From assembly GCA_021323945.1 (NCBI GenBank), contig JAJPKA010000020.1, forward strand, positions 62,001-126,000: 64,000 bases of DNA, given 5' to 3'. The first letter of the stretch is position 1. Every line of letters starts with the position of its first letter. The translations under genes and the position numbers were made by a program. Positions 36,787-45,143 of this stretch are shown piece after piece. The notes below the pieces were generated by a model. That model was not told the DNA's origin, did no database searches, and saw nothing but the letters and a program-made list of their open reading frames with translations. Source of the DNA: Pseudomonadota bacterium (GTDB taxonomy: Bacteria > Desulfobacterota > Binatia > Binatales > Binataceae).

Positions 36787-38199
36787 TCAAAAATTTATAG
36801 CTTCGCCGTCGGCTGCAAGCGCGGCTTCCATAATTGCTTCAGAAAGGGTTGGATGCGGATGCACCGAGCGGCCGAGCTCAGCCGTTGTGGTTTCGAGCGT
36901 CTTTCCCAGCACAACTTCCGAAATCAGATCAGTCGCGTGATGTCCGATAATTTGGCATCCAACCACTTCACCATATTGTCGGGTAGCAACGATTTTAACA
37001 AAACCCTCAGTCTGATTTACTGCTACGGCCTTGCCGTTGGCGCGGAAAGGGATCCGCCCGACCTTAACATCGAGACCACGCCTCTTGGCCTCTGCCTCGC
37101 TGAGCCCCACGCTGGCAACTTCCGGTTCGCAATAAATGCAAGCTGGTATTGACAGCAGGTCGAAGCCCGGCTGACGGATACCGGCCATAATCTCAACCGC
37201 CGCGACCCCCTCGGCGGAAGCTTTGTGTGCGAGCAAGGGCGGCCGCACCACGTCGCCGATCGCGTACACGCTCGGACACGAAGTTCTAAACGACTCGTCG
37301 GTCTTGATAAAGCCGCCTCGTTCGAGCTCAATGCCCAGCTTGTCGAGACCAAGTTCGTGAGTGACCGGGCTGCGTCCGACAGCGACTAACACGGCGTCAG
37401 CATCGACGGTTGTTTCGCTCCCATTGGCATTTAGCCCGACGCTCCAACCGCTTCCTTTGCGCTTTGCCGACTGATAACTGTGTCCGAGTAAAACCGTAAC
37501 ACCTTTTTTGACAAACTCTTTGCGCAGCTCTTCAGCGATCTCAGCATCCATTCCAGGCAGCATCTGCTTTTCGAGTTCCACGATTGTCACCTTGGAACCG
37601 AATGCCTGATAGAAGTAGCCGAATTCAGCACCTATCGCGCCGGCGCCGATGATAACAATGCTGCCCGGCAAGCGATCGTTAAGCAGCGCTTCTTTGCTCG
37701 TCATCAGATTGTCGCCGATTGTCATGCCCGGCAAAAGCCTTTCTGCAGATCCGGCAGCGATGAGGATGCGCTCCGCCTCCAGGGCTTCGGCTGGCGGCGG
37801 GCTTTTGCCTGCAACAGGAGTCAGGGCAACGGTATGTGGACCGAGCAACGACCCTTGCGCCTCGATATAGTCGACTTTGTTTTTGCGCAATAAAAAGCGT
37901 ACCCCTTTGGAAAGCTTATCTGCAGCCGCGCGGCTGCGGGCGATAACTCGCTTAAAATCAAAGCGAATTTCGTCGGTTTGGATGCCATGCTCCCGAGCTG
38001 CTCCTCGGATCAATTCCATAGTCTCCGCCGAATTGAGCAGGGCCTTGGATGGGATGCAGCCCCAATTGAGGCAAACCCCTCCCGGTAAGTCGCGCTCAAC
38101 CACCGCGACTCGCATTTTGAGCTGGCTCGCCCGAATGGCTGCCACATAACCACCCGGTCCGGAGCCGATTACTACAAGATCGTAACGTGAAGCAGCCAA
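36787..38199 (-). CDS. lpdA: Dihydrolipoamide dehydrogenase (E3)
   Basis: 470-residue FAD disulfide oxidoreductase that regenerates lipoamide with NAD+. VIGSGPGGYVAAIRASQL (FAD), the redox pair in GGVCLNWGCIPSKALL, the NAD motif IVIIGAGAIGAEFGYFYQAFG and the C-terminal active-site HPHPTLSEAIMEAAL with the His-Glu pair are all present. Second in line after the E2 gene. Confidence 0.96.
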   Translation of the reverse strand: MAASRYDLVVIGSGPGGYVAAIRASQLKMRVAVVERDLPGGVCLNWGCIPSKALLNSAETMELIRGAAREHGIQTDEIRFDFKRVIARSRAAADKLSKGVRFLLRKNKVDYIEAQGSLLGPHTVALTPVAGKSPPPAEALEAERILIAAGSAERLLPGMTIGDNLMTSKEALLNDRLPGSIVIIGAGAIGAEFGYFYQAFGSKVTIVELEKQMLPGMDAEIAEELRKEFVKKGVTVLLGHSYQSAKRKGSGWSVGLNANGSETTVDADAVLVAVGRSPVTHELGLDKLGIELERGGFIKTDESFRTSCPSVYAIGDVVRPPLLAHKASAEGVAAVEIMAGIRQPGFDLLSIPACIYCEPEVASVGLSEAEAKRRGLDVKVGRIPFRANGKAVAVNQTEGFVKIVATRQYGEVVGCQIIGHHATDLISEVVLGKTLETTTAELGRSVHPHPTLSEAIMEAALAADGEAINF

Positions 38200-38276
38200 A
38201 ATTAACCTCTCGGGCCAGACAAGCAGTGCTCGAGGACAGGATTGTTTCGTGTCCTGATTCTTCTAGCTGGCAGAAA

Positions 38277-39803
38277 CTAGACGAGAAGGCTCGCCGGATT
38301 TTCCAGGAATCGCTTGACCTCGTTTAAGAAGCGCGCCCCGACCACGCCATCTATGATTCGATGATCGCAGGCAACCGTAAGCATCATCGTTTTACCAACC
38401 ACGACTTGTCCATTTCGAACTACAGGTTTGTCCTTGACGGCACTGACCGCCAGAATTGCGGCCTGGGGAGGGACAATAACTGCAGCGAAATGCTCGACCC
38501 CGAGCATCCCCATGTTTGAAATAGTAAAAGTGGCGCCGGAAAGATCGTCGCCGCTAAAGCCGCCGTGGGCCGCCTTCGAAATCAGCCGATGCGCCGCCCG
38601 CGAAATTTCCGGCAGGGTCTTCTGCTCGCACTGATGAATTACGGGCACGATCAACCCGTCCTCAACCGCAACCGCCATGCCGATGTTAATGTTTGGGTAG
38701 ATGACGATCCCGTCATTTTCAAAGCTCGCGTTCATCCGCGTGTAGCGGCTTAACGCCAGCGCGGTTGCCTTAATGATGATATCGTTGTAAGTGATGTCTT
38801 CTTCGAAGATCTCGGTTGCCTCAAGCGAGTTCTTGAATTTCACCGCCTCTTCCATATCGACTTCGATGGTGACATAGAAGTGCGGAATTTCCCGCTTGGA
38901 TTGCGCCATGCGATGCGCTATGGTCTTGCGCATCTTTGACAGCTCTTCACGCGAGCCCGGCAGACCTTCGCGGGGCGCAATCAGGCGGCGGAATTTGAAC
39001 AGCTGCTGCTCCCGCAGAAAGTTGTCAACGTCACGCTTCGTGATCCGGCCCTCCGGACCTGTACCACGAATCTGCGATAAATCGATTCCGGCTTCTTCCG
39101 CCGCGCGTCGTGCCAGCGGCGACGCTCGCAACTTGTTCTCGGCAGAAAGGGAGGTTTCTTGGCCTCTGGTCTGGGTCGGGGAGAGCGGCGGCGGTGGCGC
39201 AGCAGCGATGGCGGTAGGTGCTGCCGACTGGACTGCACTCACCGCCGGGTGGAAGCGGGAGGAATTGTCGCCAGCATGTTGCTCCGCACCGGGTTCGGTT
39301 TCACTTTGGCGCGAAACGTCCGAAAACGAAGTTTTGTCTACGGAAACCTCTGCCGGCTCTTCCTCGGGCCGCCGACGGCGAATCTGGCGCACTGACGCCA
39401 CTCGAGGCCGCTGAGCCTCGGCGGATTGCGTTTCTGCCTGCTCTGCTTCTAAGGCCTGATTTTCCGCCGACTGCGATGTGTCGCCTTTGGTGGCAGTGAA
39501 TGGTCCCGGCGAACCTCGCTTAGCCGCAGCCGAACTCGCGGACTCACCCACGCGTGCCTGCTCGGCAGCGCTACGCAAAACGGCAATCACGGCGCCGACT
39601 TTGACACTTTCGCCCTCATGGACCAGGATTTCATCAAGCAAACCATCGTCATAAGCCTCCATCACCATGTCGGCCTTGTCGGTTTCGATCTCAGCAATGG
39701 GCTCCCCATGACGAACCTGATCACCGGGATGTTTAAGCCAGCGCAGAATTTTGCCCTCCTCCATCGTGTCGGAGAGCTTGGGCATTGTGATTTCGGTGCT
39801 CAT
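38277..39803 (-). CDS. pdhC: Dihydrolipoamide acyltransferase (E2) of pyruvate dehydrogenase
   Basis: About 508 residues with one N-terminal lipoyl domain (MPKLSDTMEEGKILRW, lipoylated Lys in ETDKADMVME), a long Ala/Glu/Pro-rich linker, a peripheral-subunit-binding domain (RASPLARRAAEEAGIDLSQIRGTGPEGRITKRDV), and the catalytic domain ending in DHRIIDG, which contains the active His and Asp. The ATG at 39803 is preferred to the GTG one codon earlier. It follows pdhB in a four-gene complex operon. Confidence 0.96.
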   Translation of the reverse strand: MSTEITMPKLSDTMEEGKILRWLKHPGDQVRHGEPIAEIETDKADMVMEAYDDGLLDEILVHEGESVKVGAVIAVLRSAAEQARVGESASSAAAKRGSPGPFTATKGDTSQSAENQALEAEQAETQSAEAQRPRVASVRQIRRRRPEEEPAEVSVDKTSFSDVSRQSETEPGAEQHAGDNSSRFHPAVSAVQSAAPTAIAAAPPPPLSPTQTRGQETSLSAENKLRASPLARRAAEEAGIDLSQIRGTGPEGRITKRDVDNFLREQQLFKFRRLIAPREGLPGSREELSKMRKTIAHRMAQSKREIPHFYVTIEVDMEEAVKFKNSLEATEIFEEDITYNDIIIKATALALSRYTRMNASFENDGIVIYPNINIGMAVAVEDGLIVPVIHQCEQKTLPEISRAAHRLISKAAHGGFSGDDLSGATFTISNMGMLGVEHFAAVIVPPQAAILAVSAVKDKPVVRNGQVVVGKTMMLTVACDHRIIDGVVGARFLNEVKRFLENPASLLV

Positions 39804-39907
39804 CACTTTTTCTCGATGGCGAGTGCTGGACCGTTAGCTTAACGGTCATCTCAAATGATAGCCGATTCGACCTGATGAAAGCGCCATCGACCCGGCCACA
39901 AGCAGAC

Positions 39908-40879
39908 TCAGAGCATGTGCTCTGCAACCTGGATGATTTTGGCGGGACTTGGCAGGGCTGCCCGCTCCAGCTTGGCATTGTAGGGCATCGGGGTATCGAG
40001 GGTCGCGACCCGCTCCACAGGTGCGTCCAAATGGTCAAAGGCTGCCTCCTGAATCCGGGCCACAATCTCGGCACCGGCCCCGCCGGTGTACCATCCTTCG
40101 TAAATGACGATCGCCTTGCCCGTCTTGCGAACCGAGTCGAGAACCGTGTTCATATCCAGGGGATTCAGTGAACGCAGGTCAATGACTTCGGCATCGATAC
40201 CTTGATTTTCCAGAGCATCTGCCGCCGCCAACGAGTCGTACACGCATTTCGAATATGAAATAAGGGTCAAATCCTTGCCGTTTCGAAGGACATTGGCTCG
40301 ACCGAGAGGCACCAGGTATTCTTCTTCGGGAACCTCACCTTTAACTCCATATAACGATTCATGCTCTAGGAAGATGACCGGATCATCTTGCCGAATGCAG
40401 CTTTTGAGCAAACCCTTGGCGTCGGCCGGAGTTGCCGGCAGTACTACGCGGATGCCTGGACAGTGGAGGAAATAGGCCTCAAGGCTTTGACTGTGCTGCG
40501 CACCCAGCTGATGGCCTCCTCCCTGCGGCGCCCGGATCACGAGAGGAACCTTGGCGCGGCCACCGAACATGTAATGAATTTTGGCGGCGTTATTGACGAT
40601 TTGGTCCATTGCCAGGAGACCAAAATTGATCGTCATCAATTCTACAATTGGCTTCAGTCCGCCCATTGCGGCACCGATGCCAGCCCCAACTATCGTAAGC
40701 TCGGAGATCGGCGTATCGCGCACGCGCTTTTCGCCGAAGATCGCCAGCAAACCGTCAGTGACTTTAAATGCGCCACCGAAATAGCCGACCTCTTCGCCCA
40801 TGATAAACACGCGCTCGTCCCGCTCCAGTTCCTCACGCAGTGCCTGATTCAAAGCCTCACGATATGTTATCTGGGCCAT
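39908..40879 (-). CDS. pdhB: Pyruvate dehydrogenase E1 component, beta subunit
   Basis: 323 residues. The thiamin-diphosphate partner fold is recognised by MAQITYREALNQALREELERDERVFIMGEEVG, RVRDTPISE, RAPQGGGHQLGAQHSQSLEAYF and VIYEGWYTGGAGAEI. The ATG at 40879 follows GGGGAGG; the frame open to 41002 overlaps pdhA. Works as an alpha2-beta2 heterotetramer with the preceding gene product. Confidence 0.96.
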   Translation of the reverse strand: MAQITYREALNQALREELERDERVFIMGEEVGYFGGAFKVTDGLLAIFGEKRVRDTPISELTIVGAGIGAAMGGLKPIVELMTINFGLLAMDQIVNNAAKIHYMFGGRAKVPLVIRAPQGGGHQLGAQHSQSLEAYFLHCPGIRVVLPATPADAKGLLKSCIRQDDPVIFLEHESLYGVKGEVPEEEYLVPLGRANVLRNGKDLTLISYSKCVYDSLAAADALENQGIDAEVIDLRSLNPLDMNTVLDSVRKTGKAIVIYEGWYTGGAGAEIVARIQEAAFDHLDAPVERVATLDTPMPYNAKLERAALPSPAKIIQVAEHML

Positions 40880-40937
40880 CCGCTGATGCCTCCCCAGGAG
40901 CTTCGCCCAACTGAAACGGTACGTCCTGAATCGTGAT

Positions 40938-41945
40938 TCATTCTTCGACGTACACGTGTTTGCCAAGTTCTTCGAGTGCAGGCTCGGGACTTTCCTCGGC
41001 AAACTTTACGGCGTCGTCGATTACTGCCGCGACTTCGGCCTCGATCTCGTTGAGTTGATTTTCGGTGGCTCGGCGATCGTGAAGGATTTTGCGGCGCAGT
41101 GCCTTGATCGGATCACGCTCCTGCCAGATTCGCTCCTCGCGACGCGAGCGATATTCGGCAGGATCCGACATCGAATGACCACGGAAGCGATAGGTAACGG
41201 CCTCAATAAGCGAAGGTCCGTCACCTTCTCGTGCGCGAGCAGCAGCTTCAGTTACCGCGCCGTAAACATCCAGCACGTCCATCCCGTCAACCCGCACGCC
41301 GGGCATTTTGTAGGGCTCAGCAAATCGATACAGCTCTTCCTGACAGATGGCATTCTGGACGAGCGTACCCATTCCATAAAAGTTGTTTTCGCAGATGAAG
41401 ACGACAGGCAATTTCCATAAAGAGGCGAGATTCAGGGTTTCGTGAAAGGCCCCCTGGGGCAGCGCCCCGTCGCCAAAAAAACAACAGACCACCTCGGGCT
41501 CTTCTTTATACAAAATGGAAAGTCCGAGCCCTGCCGCAAGCGGCAGCCCGCCGCCCACGATGGCGTATCCGCCCATGAAGCGCAGATTGGCATCGAACAG
41601 ATGCATCGAACCGCCATGTCCTCGTGAAATGCCGGTCGCCTTGCCAAAGAGCTCGGCCATCACCACCCGTGGTGAGGCGCCTTTGGCCAGGCAGTGGCCA
41701 TGCTCGCGGTAGGTTGAGACGACATAATCTTTGTCGTAGAGCGCAGCGATTGCGCCAACCGCGACCGCTTCTTCGCCGGCGTAGAGATGACAAAATCCGG
41801 TGATCTTGCCACGCGCGTACATTTCGGCGGTCTTTTCCTCGAAGCGACGTATTAAGGACATGCTGCGGTAGAGGGCGAGGAGTTGCGCCTCGTCCATCGT
41901 CAGCAACGCGCGCTCAGCTATGTGTTTGTCTCGTTCCAGGGCCAT
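40938..41945 (-). CDS. pdhA: Pyruvate dehydrogenase E1 component, alpha subunit
   Basis: 335 residues. The TPP/Mg2+ motif is GDGALPQGAFHETLNLASLWKLPVVFICENN, and the loop YRFRGHSMSDPAEYRSRRE contains the position of regulatory serines in eukaryotic homologues. The in-frame region upstream to 42218 runs into rnhB and is not E1-like, so ATG at 41945 is used. First gene of the complex operon; a promoter is expected between 41946 and 42187. Confidence 0.96.
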   Translation of the reverse strand: MALERDKHIAERALLTMDEAQLLALYRSMSLIRRFEEKTAEMYARGKITGFCHLYAGEEAVAVGAIAALYDKDYVVSTYREHGHCLAKGASPRVVMAELFGKATGISRGHGGSMHLFDANLRFMGGYAIVGGGLPLAAGLGLSILYKEEPEVVCCFFGDGALPQGAFHETLNLASLWKLPVVFICENNFYGMGTLVQNAICQEELYRFAEPYKMPGVRVDGMDVLDVYGAVTEAAARAREGDGPSLIEAVTYRFRGHSMSDPAEYRSRREERIWQERDPIKALRRKILHDRRATENQLNEIEAEVAAVIDDAVKFAEESPEPALEELGKHVYVEE

Positions 41946-42187
41946 AAAGGCAAATCCCCCGGCGCCCGGCAGCGCCAAGCTCTCAATAACAACATTAACC
42001 AAAATAGAGACGTAAGTAAGCAAGGGTGATTGCGGGAACTTCAGGAAATACAGGCAGCTGGCCCATCTGATGCCGAGCGCCTGACACGGGGAAGCTCGTG
42101 GTTGTGCGGCAAGTTCAACTGGCCCCGGTTTCAGCACATCGTTCCCAGCAAAATAGAGCAGCAGTGCTCGATTTGACGATGCCCGTT

Positions 42188-42823
42188 TCAGAACAATTTG
42201 CGCTGTGCAGCTTCCCATACGGGGGCAAAGGAGAGGCGATGCAACGGAGACGGGCCCAATCGTTGAAGCACTGCGAGATGCTCGCGAGTGCAGTAGCCCT
42301 TGTGCTGGGCAAAACCATAGCCGGGAAACTGGGCATCGTAGCTAATCATCATACGGTCGCGGGTGACCTTGGCTATAATCGAGGCGGCGGCGATACAAAA
42401 ACTTTTGCGGTCTCCGCCAACGATCCTGGTCTGCGGCACCGGCAAATCTGGAATCAGGCGACCATCGACTAACACATGATCGGGTTTCCGTAGCAGCGAT
42501 TCGACTGCCCGTCTGCTGGCGAGCATGGTCGCCCAAAAGATGTTAAGTTTGTCGATTTCCTGCTGACTGGCGACGCCGACGCCAATGGCCAGGGCATGTT
42601 GCTGAATTTTGGCGAAATATGCTTCGCGTTCTTCCGGTCTGAGTTGCTTGGAGTCGTTGACGCCTTTGATGAAGGTGTTCGGTTCGAAAATAACCGCCGC
42701 AGCCACCACGGGTCCGGCCATCGGACCGACGCCCGCCTCGTCCACCCCGGCGACAGCCAGTAATCCATCGCGCCATAATTTGCGCTCATAACGCAGGCTC
42801 GGATGAGTGGCCACGGTTAGCAA
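42188..42823 (-). CDS. rnhB: Ribonuclease HII
   Basis: 211 residues; removes RNA from RNA-DNA hybrids and single ribonucleotides. GVDEAGVGPMAGPVVAAAV holds the catalytic Asp-Glu pair; VDGRLIPDLP and KSFCIAAASIIAKVTRDRMM give the remaining metal Asp region and the conserved Ser/Lys patch, and GYFAQHKGYCTREH-like residues (YGFAQHKGYCTREH) follow. The TTG at 42823 has GGAGGG five bases upstream; an in-frame GTG at 42814 is the alternative. Confidence 0.95.
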   Translation of the reverse strand: MLTVATHPSLRYERKLWRDGLLAVAGVDEAGVGPMAGPVVAAAVIFEPNTFIKGVNDSKQLRPEEREAYFAKIQQHALAIGVGVASQQEIDKLNIFWATMLASRRAVESLLRKPDHVLVDGRLIPDLPVPQTRIVGGDRKSFCIAAASIIAKVTRDRMMISYDAQFPGYGFAQHKGYCTREHLAVLQRLGPSPLHRLSFAPVWEAAQRKLF

Positions 42824-42914
42824 CAGTGCCCTCCGGACTGATTATCCAGCGCGCCCGCGGCGGCGCAACGCCAAAATCGCCACGCTACTTTAGTTTATTC
42901 ACAAATGAAGCGCA

Positions 42915-43454
42915 TCAGGCCAAACGCTTGAGCCGCGCTTGACGCAACAGCTCAGCGACGTGTTCAGGGTCGGGAACATCCCACAGCTGGATCATAAAAT
43001 CAGCACTTGCAGCCGATGCGATGAGGACGTTCCCAATCCCCAACAAACGCTGGGCGAAGGAGCGATCGACTTCGATTGAGCGGACGTCCGCGAGCTCCAT
43101 TTCGCGTCGGTGCGTGGCAACCAGCCCGCGACGCTCAATCAAGCGATCAGAGGTCAGGCTCCAATTTGTGCTTTGACGTCGCAGTGTGGCCGCCGCAAGT
43201 GCGAGCGCAGCCGCTACAACCAAGCCCACCCCGACCCGGTAGTCAAGCTGCAGCGTGAACAGGACATATATCCCGGCGCCGGTTAACCCGACCGCCAGCA
43301 AAATTTCCCGCACGAAATGCCACCACGAAGGAAAGATCCGGATCAGGGCATATTCTCGTTGCGCTGCTGGACGCAGTGACAATAGCCGCGTGCCGCAGCG
43401 CGAACAGAACGCCGCGCCCTGCGCACTTTCGAAGCCGCATTGGGGACATCGCAT
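42915..43454 (-). CDS. Zinc-ribbon, two-TM, PH-domain membrane protein
   Basis: 179 residues. The N-terminal zinc ribbon M-R-C-P-Q-C-G-F...FCSRCG has two Cys pairs. Two close hydrophobic segments (ILLAVGLTGAGIYVLFTL and VGLVVAAALALAAATL) form a membrane hairpin. The rest resembles the bacterial PH domain (bPH_2, YdbS/YdbT-like): W-S-L-T-S-D-R-L-I-E-R-R-G-L ... RREMELADVRSIEVDRSFAQRLLGIGNVLI. Function of these proteins is unknown. Upstream of rnhB on the same strand with 91 bases between. Confidence 0.83.
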   Translation of the reverse strand: MRCPQCGFESAQGAAFCSRCGTRLLSLRPAAQREYALIRIFPSWWHFVREILLAVGLTGAGIYVLFTLQLDYRVGVGLVVAAALALAAATLRRQSTNWSLTSDRLIERRGLVATHRREMELADVRSIEVDRSFAQRLLGIGNVLIASAASADFMIQLWDVPDPEHVAELLRQARLKRLA

Positions 43455-43536
43455 GGCGGTAGATCTTCAATCACTATCGCCGAAGCTGAGCAAGTACGGC
43501 TGGCCCGATGCGCCAGTTTAGTGTAAACATCGCGCC

Positions 43537-44379
43537 ATGAAGATCGCCCTGTTCGGAATCAACACTGGTCCCTGCGCAAATCCCGGCGTCGCTGCAGCCG
43601 TGGCCAGAGCTGCCGAAGATGCTGGTTTCGAAAGTCTCTGGACCGGCGAGCATATCGTCTTGCCGGAACCGCAGGTCCCACCCTCTCCCGTCCCTGCCGA
43701 CACGCCGTTTCTTGATTCTGCGATTGCTTTGGCATTCGTCGCCGCACATACCCAAAACGTGCGTCTGGGGACTGGGATCATCATTCTCCCTCAGCGCAAT
43801 CCCGTGGTACTGGCGAAGGAGTTGGCCTCGCTCGATGTATTATCGAGCGGGCGTCTGATTTTCGGGATCGGCATCGGCTACCTGCGACCTGAATTCGCCG
43901 CTATTGGTGCACCCTTCGATCATAAAGGAGCGCGGACGGAAGAGTTTCTGGCCGCCATGATAGCCCTATGGTCGATGGAAAAGCCGCAATATAAGGGCCG
44001 CTTCGTTTCATTCAGCGGTATCAATGCCATGCCGAGGCCAGTCCAGCAACCGCATCCTGAGATCGTCTTCGGTGGCCATTCGCCGCACGCTTTCAGCCGA
44101 GCCGCGCGTTTAGCAAGGGGCTGGTTCGGTTTCGCCCTCGATTACGAGGGGACCGCTAAATGTATCGAGGGACTGAAACGCGCATGTGATGCAATCGGTC
44201 GCGACTTCGCCGATCTGGAGGTAAGTGTTACTCCACGCGGCAGGATTGACGCCGAGGGCGCCAAACGATTTGCTGACTTGGGCGTCAGTCGGCTGATCCT
44301 TCTTCATCGAGCCCGCGACCGGGATGGCATTCTGGAATTTATTCACCAGACAGAGAAGAACCTCATCCGTAAGACGTAA
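43537..44379 (+). CDS. LLM-class flavin/F420-dependent oxidoreductase
   Basis: 280 residues, second of three luciferase-like proteins. NVRLGTGIIILPQRNPVVLAKELASLDVLSSGRLIFGIGIGYLRPEF is the typical barrel strand and loop run, and GGHSPHAFSRAARLARGWFG follows. The block TLDVLSGGRL-like sequence (LDVLSSGRLIFG) matches the TIGR03619-type F420-dependent class, but cofactor is inferred. Single gene, divergent from the zinc-ribbon protein. Confidence 0.88.
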   Translation: MKIALFGINTGPCANPGVAAAVARAAEDAGFESLWTGEHIVLPEPQVPPSPVPADTPFLDSAIALAFVAAHTQNVRLGTGIIILPQRNPVVLAKELASLDVLSSGRLIFGIGIGYLRPEFAAIGAPFDHKGARTEEFLAAMIALWSMEKPQYKGRFVSFSGINAMPRPVQQPHPEIVFGGHSPHAFSRAARLARGWFGFALDYEGTAKCIEGLKRACDAIGRDFADLEVSVTPRGRIDAEGAKRFADLGVSRLILLHRARDRDGILEFIHQTEKNLIRKT

Positions 44380-44848
44380 CCACGAGTTATCTTCCGCTGA
44401 TTTCCAGTCTGATCGAGGATATGGCGATGCGGATTTACGGGTCGAAGCCCGCGAAGTGGATGTCATGACTTTGCACAGCGTTGGGCGAGATCAGAAAAAT
44501 TGCAAGGAGTTAAATTGACTGCTCATGTATAAGCAGCACATAGGGTGAGATTGCTAAATTGAAGCTGGCAACACATTAAATTGTATTGAGCTGCGACAGC
44601 GTCTCGATTGTGCAACGCTCTCATTGCACGATTGGAACATGTTGAGTTTTTCTACCGGCTCGAATTGCGTAGCTAAGAGCCAAAAGAATGGCTTGCGACG
44701 CAATTTGGCCATCATTCTCGCTATCTCTCGAGCATTTCTAACCGTTTCATAAGAGTTAATTGGGCGAATCGCTGGGGCATGCAAATTGCTTTCGGTCGTT
44801 ACAGTCACGCTGTGGGCAGCTCGCCCCGTTATGGAGGGAATTGGGAAA
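44380..44848. other. AT-richer intergenic region with phased heptamers and a hairpin
   Basis: No supported gene. TAAATTG occurs at 44511-44517, 44555-44561 and 44577-44583, with start-to-start distances of 44 and 22 bases. An imperfect 11-bp stem CGATTGTGCAA/TTGCACGATTG, two pairs being G-T wobble, with an 8-nt loop lies at 44605-44634. Both are upstream of the HTH gene and could be its regulatory region. Confidence 0.5.
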
Positions 44849-45049
44849 ATGAAGGTCGATAACAGTCGGGTTATGACCGTAAAGGAACTATCTGACTATC
44901 TCAAGGTGCATCCATCGACCGTTTACCGTCAGTTAAAGCGCGGCCAACTACCGGCCTTCAAGGTCGGTAGCGACTGGCGGTTTAATATTGAATCCATCGA
45001 CCGCTGGCGCCTTGAGCAGGACAGTTTCGCAAACGACGGTCGCCAATAA
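44849..45049 (+). CDS. Small excisionase-type helix-turn-helix protein
   Basis: 66 residues (from ATG at 44849): MTVKELSDYLKVHPSTVYRQLKRGQLPAFKVGSDWRFNIESIDRW is the MerR-like winged HTH of the excisionase/BldC-type family (HTH_17). The remaining C-terminal part is short and polar. GGAGG lies about 13 bases upstream of this ATG; the in-frame ATG at 44831 is possible too. There is no integrase nearby, so it is more likely a stand-alone regulator than a phage excisionase. Target unknown. Confidence 0.85.
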   Translation: MKVDNSRVMTVKELSDYLKVHPSTVYRQLKRGQLPAFKVGSDWRFNIESIDRWRLEQDSFANDGRQ

Positions 45050-45143
45050 CCCGGTGTTGAATCAGTATGATTCGGGTTCGAGAATGGCTCAGCCGAGAAT
45101 CAGGCGGTCGCGGAATCTTTACCGAGACCACAGCAGGAAAAGG

